Source of the DNA: Aliarcobacter butzleri
GTDB taxonomy: Bacteria > Campylobacterota > Campylobacteria > Campylobacterales > Arcobacteraceae
Length of the DNA: 30,739 nucleotides
NCBI GenBank assembly: GCA_012522985.1
Contig: JAAYJJ010000033.1
Location: 1 to 30,739 of the forward strand
Direction of reading: 5' to 3'
The notes beneath the pieces are model-generated. The model worked only from the letters and a program-made list of their open reading frames with translations. It made no database searches and was not told the DNA's origin. Made by a program: the position numbers and the translations under genes. Below, one piece after another: positions 7,912 through 15,810 of the stretch. Positions within the stretch are counted from its first letter, which is position 1. Every line of letters begins with the position of its first letter.

Positions 7912-8742
7912 TTACTCTTTATCTGATTTGATTTTTTCTTGTAGTTTTAAAATAGCCTCTTTTAAAGGCTTTTCTTCATAACCAAACTCTTGTGCATCTT
8001 TTAACGCCTTATCTATTACTTTTTGATCAAAAGGTTTGATTATATTGCATATAAGTTTTGCTATATATAAAACTTGTGCATATTTTTGAAGCAATGTAGA
8101 AGCTTGTAAAGGTTCATCACTATATCTAATAGTATTAATAATACTTGGTGTAAGGTTCCAATGCCTAAAAATAGCAGCAGTAATTTCACTTGTAGTTATA
8201 CCAATAAACTCTTTTTCAACACTAGTAATATCATCAAATCTACTATTTACCTCTTGTAAAAAACTACTATTTACTCCAAGAGTATTGATAATATCACTAA
8301 TCAAAAATTTTCCACTTTCTTGTAAAAAAGCTGGTATTATAAGCTCATCTTTAAGTTTTGGATCTACTTTTGATATCCATAGATTAATAAATGTTGTTTG
8401 CAAATTCGCAATATCTAAAAAATCATCACTCTGTTTTCCATAACTTTGTAAGTTTGTATTTACAGCTTTTGATATATTACTAGCTAGTGCTATAGATATA
8501 GTAAAATCTATTCCCAAAAGATTGACTGCTCTTGATGGGGTTTCAATTTTACTTACAAAACCAAACATAGCTGAGTTTGCAACCTTTAATAGAGTTGAAA
8601 TAGTTAAAGGATCTTTTTCTATAATAGAAATAAGCTCTTTAATATCATTAGATCCTTGTTCTTTAAACTCTTGAAGCCTTATAAGAGTTTGTGGTAAAGG
8701 TGGCAAAGAGTCTATCTTTTTCATAATAGTTTCCATATACAT
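7912..8742 (-). CDS. HDOD domain signalling protein
   Basis: A 276-residue cytoplasmic protein beginning MYMETIMKKIDSLPPLPQTL. The HDOD domain (about 8-205) is recognised by IDSLPPLPQTLIRLQE, IIEKDPLTISTLLKVANSAMFG and ISKIETPSRAVNLLGID-type spacing. HDOD proteins are catalytically dead relatives of HD phosphohydrolases and serve as adaptors in motility, biofilm and second-messenger signalling. The longer open frame up to 8937 would overlap the divergent ygiQ gene and has no domain in the extension; AGGA six bases before 8742 supports the shorter start. No effector domain is fused, so its target is unknown. It is transcribed away from ygiQ across a 73-base gap that must hold promoters for both. 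Confidence 0.85.
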   Translation of the reverse strand: MYMETIMKKIDSLPPLPQTLIRLQEFKEQGSNDIKELISIIEKDPLTISTLLKVANSAMFGFVSKIETPSRAVNLLGIDFTISIALASNISKAVNTNLQSYGKQSDDFLDIANLQTTFINLWISKVDPKLKDELIIPAFLQESGKFLISDIINTLGVNSSFLQEVNSRFDDITSVEKEFIGITTSEITAAIFRHWNLTPSIINTIRYSDEPLQASTLLQKYAQVLYIAKLICNIIKPFDQKVIDKALKDAQEFGYEEKPLKEAILKLQEKIKSDKE

Positions 8743-8815
8743 AACTAATCCTACAAGATATATTTTAGTATTTAATTGTATAATATGACAAATAACTATA
8801 AGCTTAAGGAAAAAT

Positions 8816-10552
8816 TTGTTTTTACCAACAACTAAAGAAGAGTTAGAAAAACTAAATATAAAACAACTAGATATTATTCTTGTTTCAGGTGATACATATA
8901 TTGATTCACCATATAGTGGTATAGCTATTATAGGCAATGTTTTACACTCTTATGGATATAAAGTAGGAATTATAGCCCAACCAGATATAGATAGTGATGA
9001 TATTACTAGACTAGGTGAGCCTAGGCTTTTTTGGGGTGTTAGTGCTGGGCTTGTAGATAGTATGGTAGCAAATTATACTGCAAATAAAAAAAGAAGAAAT
9101 AACGATGATTTTACTCCAAATGGTATAAACAACCGCCGTCCAGATAGAGCAAGTATAGTCTATACAGGGCTTATTAGAAGATATTTTAAAAATACAGTTC
9201 CTATAGTCTTAGGTGGTATTGAAGCTAGTCTTAGAAGAGTGGCTCATTATGATTTTTGGGGCAATAATATAAGAAAATCTCTACTTTTTGATGCAAAAGC
9301 TGATATTTTACTCTATGGTATGGCTGAAAAAACTATTATAAAACTAGCAAATAGCCTAAATAGTAGTGAAGATTATAGAGATTTAAGAGGAGTTTGTTAT
9401 ATCTCAAAAGAGCCAAAAGATGGGTTTATAGAGCTTGATTCATATGATGATGTAAAATCAGATAAAATCAAATTTATAAACTCATTTCATACTTATTATA
9501 AAAACTCTGATCCAATAACAGCCAAAGGGCTTATGCAAAAACAAGATAGTAGATATCTTATACAAAATCCTCCAGAGTTTTATCTAAGTGAAAATGAAAT
9601 AGATAGTGTTTATGACTTGCACTATGAAAGAGATGTTCATCCTTTTTATAAAAAGCAAGGATTTGTAAGGGCTATGGAGACTATAAAGTACTCTATTACT
9701 ACTCATCATGGATGTTATGGAGAGTGTAACTTTTGTGCTATTAGTGTTCATCAAGGAAGAACCATAAGAAGTAGAAGTGAAAAATCTATCTTAAAAGAGG
9801 TGGTTAGCTTTACAAAAGATAAAAATTTCAAAGGTATTATTAGTGATATCGGTGGAGCAACTGCTAATATGTATGGTTTTGAATGTGATAAAAAGCTTAA
9901 AAAAGGCGATTGTAGCGATAAAAAACGATGTCTTGGAAGCGATATGTGTGAAGTTCTAAAACCAAATCACAAAAGACAAATAGATTTGTTAAGAGAGATA
10001 AGAAATACAAAAGGTGTTAAAAAAGTATTTGTAAACTCTGGAATAAGATATGATTTAATAAATGAAGATAAACTCTATGGACAAGAGTACCTAAAAGAGA
10101 TAGTTACTCACCATGTATCAGGGCAGATGAAAATAGCTCCAGAGCATAGTGAGGAGAAAATTCTTTCTTTAATGGGAAAACCAAATAAAAAGACTCTTTT
10201 AGAGTTTAAAGCAAAGTTTGATACTCTAAATAAACAGCTAGGTAAAAAACAGTTTTTAACATATTATATGATAGCAGCTCACCCTGGAAGTAGCCAAGAG
10301 GATATGAACAAACTAAAAGAGTTTGCCAACAAAGAGCTAAAACTCTCTCCTGAACAAGTGCAAATTTTTACTCCAACACCTAGTACATATTCAACGTTAA
10401 TGTACTATACAGGGCTTAATCCATGGACTTATAAGTCGCTTTTTGTAGAAAAAGATCCATTAAAAAAACAAAAACAAAAAGAGATAGTAGTAGGTAAAAG
10501 CAACTGTAATATGAAAAGATATAAAAAAATATCAAATGATATCAACTTATAA
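8816..10552 (+). CDS. YgiQ-family radical SAM protein
   Basis: The 578-residue protein starts at a TTG with AAGGA five bases upstream. The N-terminal region (about 15-170) has the family block DIILVSGDTYIDSPYSGIAIIG and VLGGIEASLRRVAHYDFW; the radical SAM core begins near 295 with the cluster motif CYGECNFC (Cys300, Cys304, Cys307), which holds a 4Fe-4S cluster for S-adenosylmethionine cleavage. GQMKIAPEHSEEKIL and YYMIAAHPGSSQEDM are further family hallmarks. The extra cysteines in ECDKKLKKGDCSDKKRCLGSDMC (about 357-379) also recur in YgiQ. The reaction is not known to me; the family is widespread but uncharacterised. The product is a little shorter than many relatives, which carry a variable C-terminal tail. 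Its neighbour adk has an own upstream region. Confidence 0.9.
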   Translation: MFLPTTKEELEKLNIKQLDIILVSGDTYIDSPYSGIAIIGNVLHSYGYKVGIIAQPDIDSDDITRLGEPRLFWGVSAGLVDSMVANYTANKKRRNNDDFTPNGINNRRPDRASIVYTGLIRRYFKNTVPIVLGGIEASLRRVAHYDFWGNNIRKSLLFDAKADILLYGMAEKTIIKLANSLNSSEDYRDLRGVCYISKEPKDGFIELDSYDDVKSDKIKFINSFHTYYKNSDPITAKGLMQKQDSRYLIQNPPEFYLSENEIDSVYDLHYERDVHPFYKKQGFVRAMETIKYSITTHHGCYGECNFCAISVHQGRTIRSRSEKSILKEVVSFTKDKNFKGIISDIGGATANMYGFECDKKLKKGDCSDKKRCLGSDMCEVLKPNHKRQIDLLREIRNTKGVKKVFVNSGIRYDLINEDKLYGQEYLKEIVTHHVSGQMKIAPEHSEEKILSLMGKPNKKTLLEFKAKFDTLNKQLGKKQFLTYYMIAAHPGSSQEDMNKLKEFANKELKLSPEQVQIFTPTPSTYSTLMYYTGLNPWTYKSLFVEKDPLKKQKQKEIVVGKSNCNMKRYKKISNDINL

Positions 10553-10554
10553 TA

Positions 10555-10577
10555 AGCAATACTTTGATAAAATTGCT
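10555..10577 (+). terminator. Weak hairpin after ygiQ
   Basis: AGCAAT at 10555-10560 pairs with ATTGCT at 10572-10577, and TTT/AAA inside can add three pairs around GAT. It begins 3 bases after the ygiQ stop, followed by ATTTAAAT. The stem is short and AT-rich. Further on, TAAAAT at 10601-10606 is a possible adk -10 element. Confidence 0.3.
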
Positions 10578-10633
10578 ATTTAAATGCTATAAATATAGGG
10601 TAAAATTGCCCAAAACTCAAAAAGGAAATAATT

Positions 10634-11212
10634 ATGAAAAAACTTTTTTTAATAATAGGTGCGCCAGGGAGTGGAAAAACAACTGATGCGGAACTTATAG
10701 CACAAAAGCATGAAGATATTACACACTATAGTACTGGTGATATGTTTAGAGCTGAAGTTGCAAGTGGAAGCCAAAGAGGTAAACTAATAGACTCTTATGT
10801 AAGTGCTGGTAATCTTGTACCAATAGAAATAGTAATAGAAACAATAGTAGGTGCTATTAAAAATGCTCCAACACCAGTAGTAATCATAGATGGTTATCCA
10901 AGAAGTGGTGAACAAATGAGTGAGCTTGATAAATACCTAGAAAAAGAGCAAGATGTAAAACTAGTAAATGTTATAGAAGTTGTTGTTAGTGAAGAGGTTG
11001 CTAGAGATAGAGTCCTTGGGCGTGCTAGAGGTGCTGATGATAATAATGAAGTATTTAACAATAGAATGAGAGTTTATACCGACCCTTTAGCAGAGATTCA
11101 AGCGTTTTATACAGCAAAAAGACTTTTACACAAAATCAATGGTGAAAGAACTATCGAAGAGATAGTTGATGAGATGGATACATTTATACAAAATAGAATC
11201 AAAGTTTGCTAA
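10634..11212 (+). CDS. adk: Adenylate kinase
   Basis: Adenylate kinase converts ATP and AMP into two ADP and balances the adenylate pool. The 192-residue product has the P-loop GAPGSGKTT (9-17), the AMP-binding part [16 protein letters not shown] and VPIEIV, the conserved [11 protein letters not shown], and the arginines of [20 protein letters not shown] in the lid and closing region. The lid is short and has no zinc cysteines, so this is a short-form enzyme. AAAGGA at about 10621-10626 lies before the ATG. It leads a unit with the molybdopterin-fold gene 6 bases downstream and then ppa; adk and ppa both act on phosphate energy currency, which makes co-transcription sensible. Confidence 0.95.
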   Translation: MKKLFLIIGAPGSGKTTDAELIAQKHEDITHYSTGDMFRAEVASGSQRGKLIDSYVSAGNLVPIEIVIETIVGAIKNAPTPVVIIDGYPRSGEQMSELDKYLEKEQDVKLVNVIEVVVSEEVARDRVLGRARGADDNNEVFNNRMRVYTDPLAEIQAFYTAKRLLHKINGERTIEEIVDEMDTFIQNRIKVC

Positions 11213-11218
11213 ATATCA

Positions 11219-11971
11219 ATGGATATACAACAACCAAACTTTTATAGTGTTATAATAGGTACTGAACTACTAAATGGTAGAAGAAGAGATAGACATTTTG
11301 AGTTTATAAATAATGAGTTACTACAAAGAGGATTTGAGCAAAAAGCCTCTTTTATTATAGATGATGATCCTAAGTTTATGGAAGATATTTTTAGATTTAT
11401 CAAAAATGATAAAAATAGTGTTATGTTTAGTTTTGGTGGAATAGGTGCAACTCCTGATGATTATACAAGAGATGTAGCTGCAAAAGTTTTTCGTGATGGT
11501 AAAATGGAGCAAAACCAACAAGCAAAAGAGTTAATTTTGCAAAGATTTGGAAATGACTCTTATCCACATCGTATAAATATGGCAAATCTACCAGTAAATT
11601 CTGGACTTTTAGACAATATTGTAACAAATGTCCCAGGTTTTTATCTAGATAAGAGATTTTTTTTCACCCCTGGTTTTCCATCTATGGCACACCATATGGT
11701 AAAACAAGCTCTTGATAGATACTATCCAAAAGGGTATAATAAATACAAAAAAGTTTTAACAGCACTAACATCTGAAAATACTCTTATAGATGTTATGCAT
11801 CAGCTTGATAAAGAAATAGAACTATCATCTTTACCTCAAATAGAGGGTAGTATAAGAAAGACTGTTATTCATTTAAGTGGTTACAATAGCATAATAGTAG
11901 AAGAAAATTTTGAACTTTTTGTTAATTTTTTAAAAAAAGAAAAAATAGAATTTAATTTAGGAGATAAATAA
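11219..11971 (+). CDS. Molybdopterin-binding-fold (MoCF/CinA-N-like) protein
   Basis: A 250-residue protein with the MoaB/Mog/CinA N-terminal fold: GTELLNGRRRDRHFEFIN (14-31) and the binding loop FGGIGATPDDYTRDVAA (72-88) correspond to the conserved GTELL.G and GG.G.T.DD.T motifs. The later block PGFYLDKRFFFTPGFPSMAHHM resembles CinA-type proteins. It lacks the C-terminal amidase domain of full-length CinA and the second domain of MoeA, so neither competence function nor molybdenum insertion can be assumed. The gene sits 6 bases after adk and its stop overlaps the ppa start by one base (TAATG), so it belongs to that transcription unit. No good ribosome site is visible; translation may depend on adk. 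Role unknown; possibly nucleotide or pyrophosphate-linked chemistry, which is only a guess from context. Confidence 0.8.
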   Translation: MDIQQPNFYSVIIGTELLNGRRRDRHFEFINNELLQRGFEQKASFIIDDDPKFMEDIFRFIKNDKNSVMFSFGGIGATPDDYTRDVAAKVFRDGKMEQNQQAKELILQRFGNDSYPHRINMANLPVNSGLLDNIVTNVPGFYLDKRFFFTPGFPSMAHHMVKQALDRYYPKGYNKYKKVLTALTSENTLIDVMHQLDKEIELSSLPQIEGSIRKTVIHLSGYNSIIVEENFELFVNFLKKEKIEFNLGDK

Positions 11972-12489
11972 TGTTTTTAGATAAAATCCCTTGTGGAAAC
12001 AACCCAGATAAAGTAAATGCTTTAATAGAAATCCCTTATGGATCAAGCATAAAGTATGAAATAGATAAAGATAGTGGTGCAGTTGTAGTAGATAGAATAC
12101 TTTATAGTGCAATGTATTACCCTGCAAATTATGGTTTTGTACCAAATACACTAGCAGATGATGGAGATCCTGCTGATATTTTGGTATTGGGTGAACAAGC
12201 TTTACAAGCTGGAAGTGTAATAGCTTGTAGATTGATAGGTGTACTTGTAATGGAAGATGAAGCTGGTATGGATGAAAAACTTGTAGCTGTTCCTGTTAGT
12301 AAAATAGATCCTACATTTGATGCAGTAAACTCTCTAGAAGATCTACCTATTTCACAACTAAACAAAATCAAAAACTTCTTTGAAACATATAAAATGCTTG
12401 AACCTAACAAATGGGTAAAAGTAAAAGAGTACAAAGATAAAACAGCTGCTACAGAGATACTACAAAAAGCTATAGAGGCTTGTAAGTAA
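11971..12489 (+). CDS. ppa: Inorganic pyrophosphatase, family I
   Basis: This soluble enzyme hydrolyses pyrophosphate to two phosphates and pulls biosynthetic reactions forward. The 172-residue product is of normal bacterial length. The signature DDGDPADILVL (63-73) carries the metal-binding aspartates 64, 66 and 69; IEIPYGSSIKYEID (19-32) and SAMYYPANYGFVPNT (46-60) give further active-site residues (Glu20, Lys28, Tyr54). The start codon overlaps the stop of the preceding gene by one base, and TTAGGAG lies seven bases upstream. Two inverted repeats follow the stop. Nothing is unusual about the protein. Confidence 0.96.
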   Translation: MFLDKIPCGNNPDKVNALIEIPYGSSIKYEIDKDSGAVVVDRILYSAMYYPANYGFVPNTLADDGDPADILVLGEQALQAGSVIACRLIGVLVMEDEAGMDEKLVAVPVSKIDPTFDAVNSLEDLPISQLNKIKNFFETYKMLEPNKWVKVKEYKDKTAATEILQKAIEACK

Positions 12490-12500
12490 AGATTTTATAG

Positions 12501-12542
12501 TATTTGGTATAATTTTATACCAAATACCATAAATTTATGGTA
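12501..12542 (+). promoter_or_regulatory. Two adjacent inverted repeats with an embedded TATAAT box
   Basis: TATTTGGTATA at 12501-12511 pairs with TATACCAAATA at 12516-12526 around a four-base loop; immediately after, TACCATAAATTTATGGTA at 12525-12542 is an 18-base perfect palindrome. The first contains TGGTATAAT (TATAAT at 12508-12513), and TACAAT follows at 12541-12546. The pair could be the end of the adk-ppa transcript, a promoter with overlapping operator for the CNNM unit, or both. There is no T-run behind either, which favours a promoter/operator reading. Confidence 0.45.
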
Positions 12543-12578
12543 CAATTGCATCTAAAATTATTACAAAGGATTAACTTT

Positions 12579-12635
12579 ATGTCATCTGATCGTAGGTGCA
12601 ACTTACAATTTTCTGTTTTGGAGTCTATTATATGA
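12579..12635 (+). CDS. Putative 18-residue leader peptide coupled to the CNNM gene
   Basis: An ATG at 12579 has AAAGGA eight bases upstream, a better site than that of most genes here, and opens an 18-codon frame (MSSDRRCNLQFSVLESII). Its TGA overlaps the start of the CNNM gene in an ATGA arrangement, the classic form of translational coupling. Two arginine codons, CGT then AGG, stand next to each other; AGA is the usual choice in this window, so a slow step is possible. GTAGGT at 12593-12598 can pair with ACTTAC at 12602-12607 inside it. It matches no protein known to me. It could be a regulatory leader or a remnant; expression is unproven. Confidence 0.45.
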   Translation: MSSDRRCNLQFSVLESII

Positions 12636-13711
12636 CTCTTTTAATTACTTATCTAGTCTTAGCTTTACTTGTCTCTTTTTTATGTTCAGTCTTAGAGGCT
12701 GTTTTACTATCAAGTACTACATCATATATAGAAACTATCTCTAAAGAGAATAAATCAAAGGGTATTGAACTCTTTAAAGATCTAAAATTAAATATAGACA
12801 AGCCAATATCATCTATTTTGATACTAAATACATTTGCACATACTATGGGTGCAGCAGGTGTTGGTGCTCAAGCACAACTACTTTTTGGTAATGAGTGGCA
12901 AACTTTAATAGCATTTATTTTAACACTATTAATCTTATATGTATCAGAGATTATTCCTAAAACTATAGGGGCTATTTATTGGAAAAGTTTAATTATCCCT
13001 ACAGCTTATTTAATCTCTTTTATGATTAAAATCACCTATCCTTTAGTTTGGTTTTCAACACTTCTTACTAATTTTATCTCAAAAGGTAAGAAAAACTTAA
13101 ATTGCTCATTTTCTAGAGATGAGATTATGGCTGTTGTAGCTATGGGGGAAAAAGAAGGTTCTATTCAATCAAAAGAGGGTATTTTAATAGAAAACTTACT
13201 TAAGCTAAAACATATTAAAACAAAAGATATTATGACTCCAAGAAGTGTTGTTTTTGCTCTAAAAGCCAATATCACCGTTGGAGATGCTGTTGAAGATGAT
13301 AAGATGTATATTCACTCAAGGATTCCTATATATGAAGAGAGTATTGATGATATAGTTGGTATTGCATTTTCACAAACTATTTTAGAAGAGAGCGTTGAAG
13401 AGCATGATGATAAACTTTTAAGAGATGTTATGGTTGGAGTTCACAAAATCTCTGAAAATGTACCTGTTTCAGCCCTAATAGATCTCTTTGTCAAAAGAAA
13501 AACTCATCTTTTTATTGTATATGATAACTATAACCAAACAAGTGGTGTAGTAACATTAGAAGATGCTATAGAGACTCTTTTAGGTGTAGAGATTGTTGAT
13601 GAGATGGATGAAGTTGAAGATATGCAAGTTTTTGCAAAAAATAAAAATAAAAAATTCCAAGATAAGATGTTTTTAGAGAAAAAACGTTTAGAAAAAATGA
13701 GACTCTCTTAA
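12632..13711 (+). CDS. CNNM/CorC-type membrane protein (DUF21 plus CBS pair)
   Basis: A 359-residue inner-membrane protein. Residues 1-150 form the CNNM (DUF21) transmembrane domain with hydrophobic segments at about 3-25, 60-80, 90-107 and 120-148 and the conserved EIIPKTIG at 106-113. After DEIMAVVAMGEKEGSI comes a linker and a CBS pair (about 198-330: IMTPRSVVFAL, HSRIPIYEESIDDIVG, LFIVYDNYNQTSGVVTLEDAIETLLG). The C-terminal CorC_HlyC domain of the longer relatives is absent; the protein ends in a basic tail. CNNM proteins are linked to magnesium or cobalt efflux; the old hemolysin label is misleading. The upstream GTG at 12596 is in frame, but ATG at 12632 with GGAG eight bases before it and overlap with the leader ORF is the likelier start. 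Confidence 0.85.
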   Translation: MTLLITYLVLALLVSFLCSVLEAVLLSSTTSYIETISKENKSKGIELFKDLKLNIDKPISSILILNTFAHTMGAAGVGAQAQLLFGNEWQTLIAFILTLLILYVSEIIPKTIGAIYWKSLIIPTAYLISFMIKITYPLVWFSTLLTNFISKGKKNLNCSFSRDEIMAVVAMGEKEGSIQSKEGILIENLLKLKHIKTKDIMTPRSVVFALKANITVGDAVEDDKMYIHSRIPIYEESIDDIVGIAFSQTILEESVEEHDDKLLRDVMVGVHKISENVPVSALIDLFVKRKTHLFIVYDNYNQTSGVVTLEDAIETLLGVEIVDEMDEVEDMQVFAKNKNKKFQDKMFLEKKRLEKMRLS

Positions 13712-13726
13712 TCTATATATTATAAT

Positions 13727-13766
13727 AGTAGCAATACTTTTGTGTTGCTACTTATTGTTATTTTTC
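13727..13766 (+). terminator. Intrinsic terminator after the CNNM gene
   Basis: AGTAGCAATAC at 13727-13737 pairs with GTGTTGCTACT at 13742-13752 (one G-U pair) around a TTTT loop, followed by TATTGTTATTTTT. The T-run reaches into the 3' end of the converging CBS-PAS-GGDEF gene. It is well suited to stop plus-strand transcription; the minus-strand side lacks a T-run. Confidence 0.75.
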
Positions 13767-15785
13767 TACTCTATCCCTACCAAAAGATTTAGCCCTATAT
13801 AAAGCCTCATCAGCTCTATTAAATATACTTTCTTGACTATCTCCTAAGATATATTCACTTACTCCAAAACTAGCAGTTATACGATCAACATCATCAATTT
13901 GTATATTTCGTACTATCTCTTTTAAGTTTTTTGCAAATTTAAAGGCATCTTCTATAATAGTATTTGTAAGCAATAAAACAAACTCTTCCCCACCCCACCT
14001 AGCAAAGAGATCATTTTTTCTAATATTTAACTTAACAGTATTACTTAAAAGCATCAAAACCTCATCACCTTTTAGATGCCCAAAAGAGTCATTTATTTTT
14101 TTAAAGTGATCTATATCAAATACTATCAAGGAAAAAGGAATCTTACTTCTTGAACTACTATATATTTCATGAGCTAAATGATCTAAAAAATAAGATCTAT
14201 TATATATCTTTGTCAAAAGATCATGTGTAGCATGATAGTAGTATTTTTGTGACTCTTGTTTGATATCTGTTATATCTGTAAACGTTATAACATATCTATT
14301 GCTATTTTTAATAAGTGGATTAATCTGTACAGAAAAGGCCTTTGGCTCTATTTTTTGAACATCTAAAATAGAAACTACTCTATCTTTTTCACCAAGTGAC
14401 TTAATCTCTAAAATCCAATCATCACCTTTACTAGTTGAATAAAAAAACGAAGGGTGTTTAATAAAAGTATCACTTATCGTTCCATATTGTTTATGAAATT
14501 CATTGATATTTTCTATCTTAAAAAACTCCAAAAAACTTTTATTAGAAAGCTCTATAGCCTCTTTATTTAGTACTATAATTAAACTTGATTGTTGATTTAT
14601 AACATTTTGTAGTAGATATAACTCTTTTTCTTTCTCTTCTCTTTTTTGAACTTCACAACTTACTCTATTCTCATAATCTGTTACATCTCTTAAAATAAGT
14701 AGTAATGTCTCTTTATTATCAACAAAATGGTATGAACAGATTACTTCATAATAATAATCTTCTACTTGTATCTTTTTTCTAGTGCATTTTTGAGTGATTT
14801 TAACTTGTTTATAGATTAGTTCCCAGTTTTTATCACCTATAACATCTTCTATTGCTTTATCCAATATAATTTTGCCAAATCTTTTGATACTAGCTTCATT
14901 TATCCACTGTATTATATGTGTATTATTATCAGTACAAACCTCTACTATAAGCTCACCTATATAGTTAAGTGTAGTTTTAACGCTTTTTAACTTATTTTCT
15001 AAGAAAATATTATATTGTCCTTGGATATTGTAAGCAATATCTCTTGTAGTTATAATAGAAAGAGGATTTTCTTGTCCATCAACAACTAAAACTATAGATA
15101 GATCTTTACTTGACATATTATCAACTACACTTTTTAGTGGATCACTATATTTAACTTTATCAAGTTTCAAAATATCCAACTCTTCAAGTTTAATATTTAA
15201 ATTCATATTAAATGCCATCATACTTAATAGCTCTTTTTCGCTAAAAAGTCCTATAGCTTTGTTATTATTATTTACTACCACTACTGAACTTATTTGATTC
15301 TTAGTCATAATCTCTAGTGCTTTTTTGATAGTTGAAGTCTGTTTTATAGTAATAAGAGCAGATTTTTGTGAAATAATATTTGAAACCAATAGATTTGTTT
15401 TAAAAGACTCCTCTTCCATATATTTAATCATATGTTTTTGTGATGCAAGTCCTACAAATCTACCACTATCATCAACACAAACCACTCTTCTTATATTATT
15501 ATCTACCAATACACTTAGAGCATACTCTATGGTTCTATGTTGATTTATAGTTATTGGCTCTTTTTGATTATACTCTCTTACTTTTTGATCTAAGGGTATA
15601 TTTTTACTTAAAACATGAACTAAATCTCTTTGAGTAAATGTACAAATTGGTTTTTGTGATATATCATCAACTACTACCAATGCCTCTTGTTTAAAACTAC
15701 TCAAACCTTTGATAGCTTCATATATAGAGGCATCTTTGGATAATCTTATATTTTTTGTATCTATTATATCTTTTACAAAAACCAA
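13758..15785 (-). CDS. Diguanylate cyclase with four CBS and two PAS domains
   Basis: A 675-residue cytoplasmic protein without membrane segments. Four CBS motifs lie at about 1-60, 70-125, 136-190 and 208-258 (for example VVDDISQKPICTFTQRDLVHVL and IVLVVDGQENPLSIITTRDI), then PAS-like regions at about 270-370 and 385-508, then a GGDEF domain (510-675). The active-site motif is GGEEF (598-602), and RKND at 589-592 is a proper RxxD inhibitory site five residues ahead, so it should make cyclic di-GMP and be product-inhibited. CBS pairs usually bind adenine nucleotides or S-adenosylmethionine, so energy or methylation state is a plausible input; that is inference. It starts with TTG after AGAGGA, 25 bases behind the aspS stop, and is probably co-transcribed with aspS. 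Confidence 0.92.
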   Translation of the reverse strand: MVFVKDIIDTKNIRLSKDASIYEAIKGLSSFKQEALVVVDDISQKPICTFTQRDLVHVLSKNIPLDQKVREYNQKEPITINQHRTIEYALSVLVDNNIRRVVCVDDSGRFVGLASQKHMIKYMEEESFKTNLLVSNIISQKSALITIKQTSTIKKALEIMTKNQISSVVVVNNNNKAIGLFSEKELLSMMAFNMNLNIKLEELDILKLDKVKYSDPLKSVVDNMSSKDLSIVLVVDGQENPLSIITTRDIAYNIQGQYNIFLENKLKSVKTTLNYIGELIVEVCTDNNTHIIQWINEASIKRFGKIILDKAIEDVIGDKNWELIYKQVKITQKCTRKKIQVEDYYYEVICSYHFVDNKETLLLILRDVTDYENRVSCEVQKREEKEKELYLLQNVINQQSSLIIVLNKEAIELSNKSFLEFFKIENINEFHKQYGTISDTFIKHPSFFYSTSKGDDWILEIKSLGEKDRVVSILDVQKIEPKAFSVQINPLIKNSNRYVITFTDITDIKQESQKYYYHATHDLLTKIYNRSYFLDHLAHEIYSSSRSKIPFSLIVFDIDHFKKINDSFGHLKGDEVLMLLSNTVKLNIRKNDLFARWGGEEFVLLLTNTIIEDAFKFAKNLKEIVRNIQIDDVDRITASFGVSEYILGDSQESIFNRADEALYRAKSFGRDRVEK

Positions 15786-15810
15786 CTCATCTTCCTCTTT
15801 TAGTTCATAT

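Noticed and set aside
8743..8937. Upstream extension of the HDOD frame to 8937
   Set aside because: It would overlap the start of divergent ygiQ by 122 bases, has no domain content and lacks a ribosome site; AGGA before 8742 fits better.
12632..13711. Hemolysin function for the CNNM protein
   Set aside because: The old name comes from tlyC annotations; the domain content points to metal transport instead.
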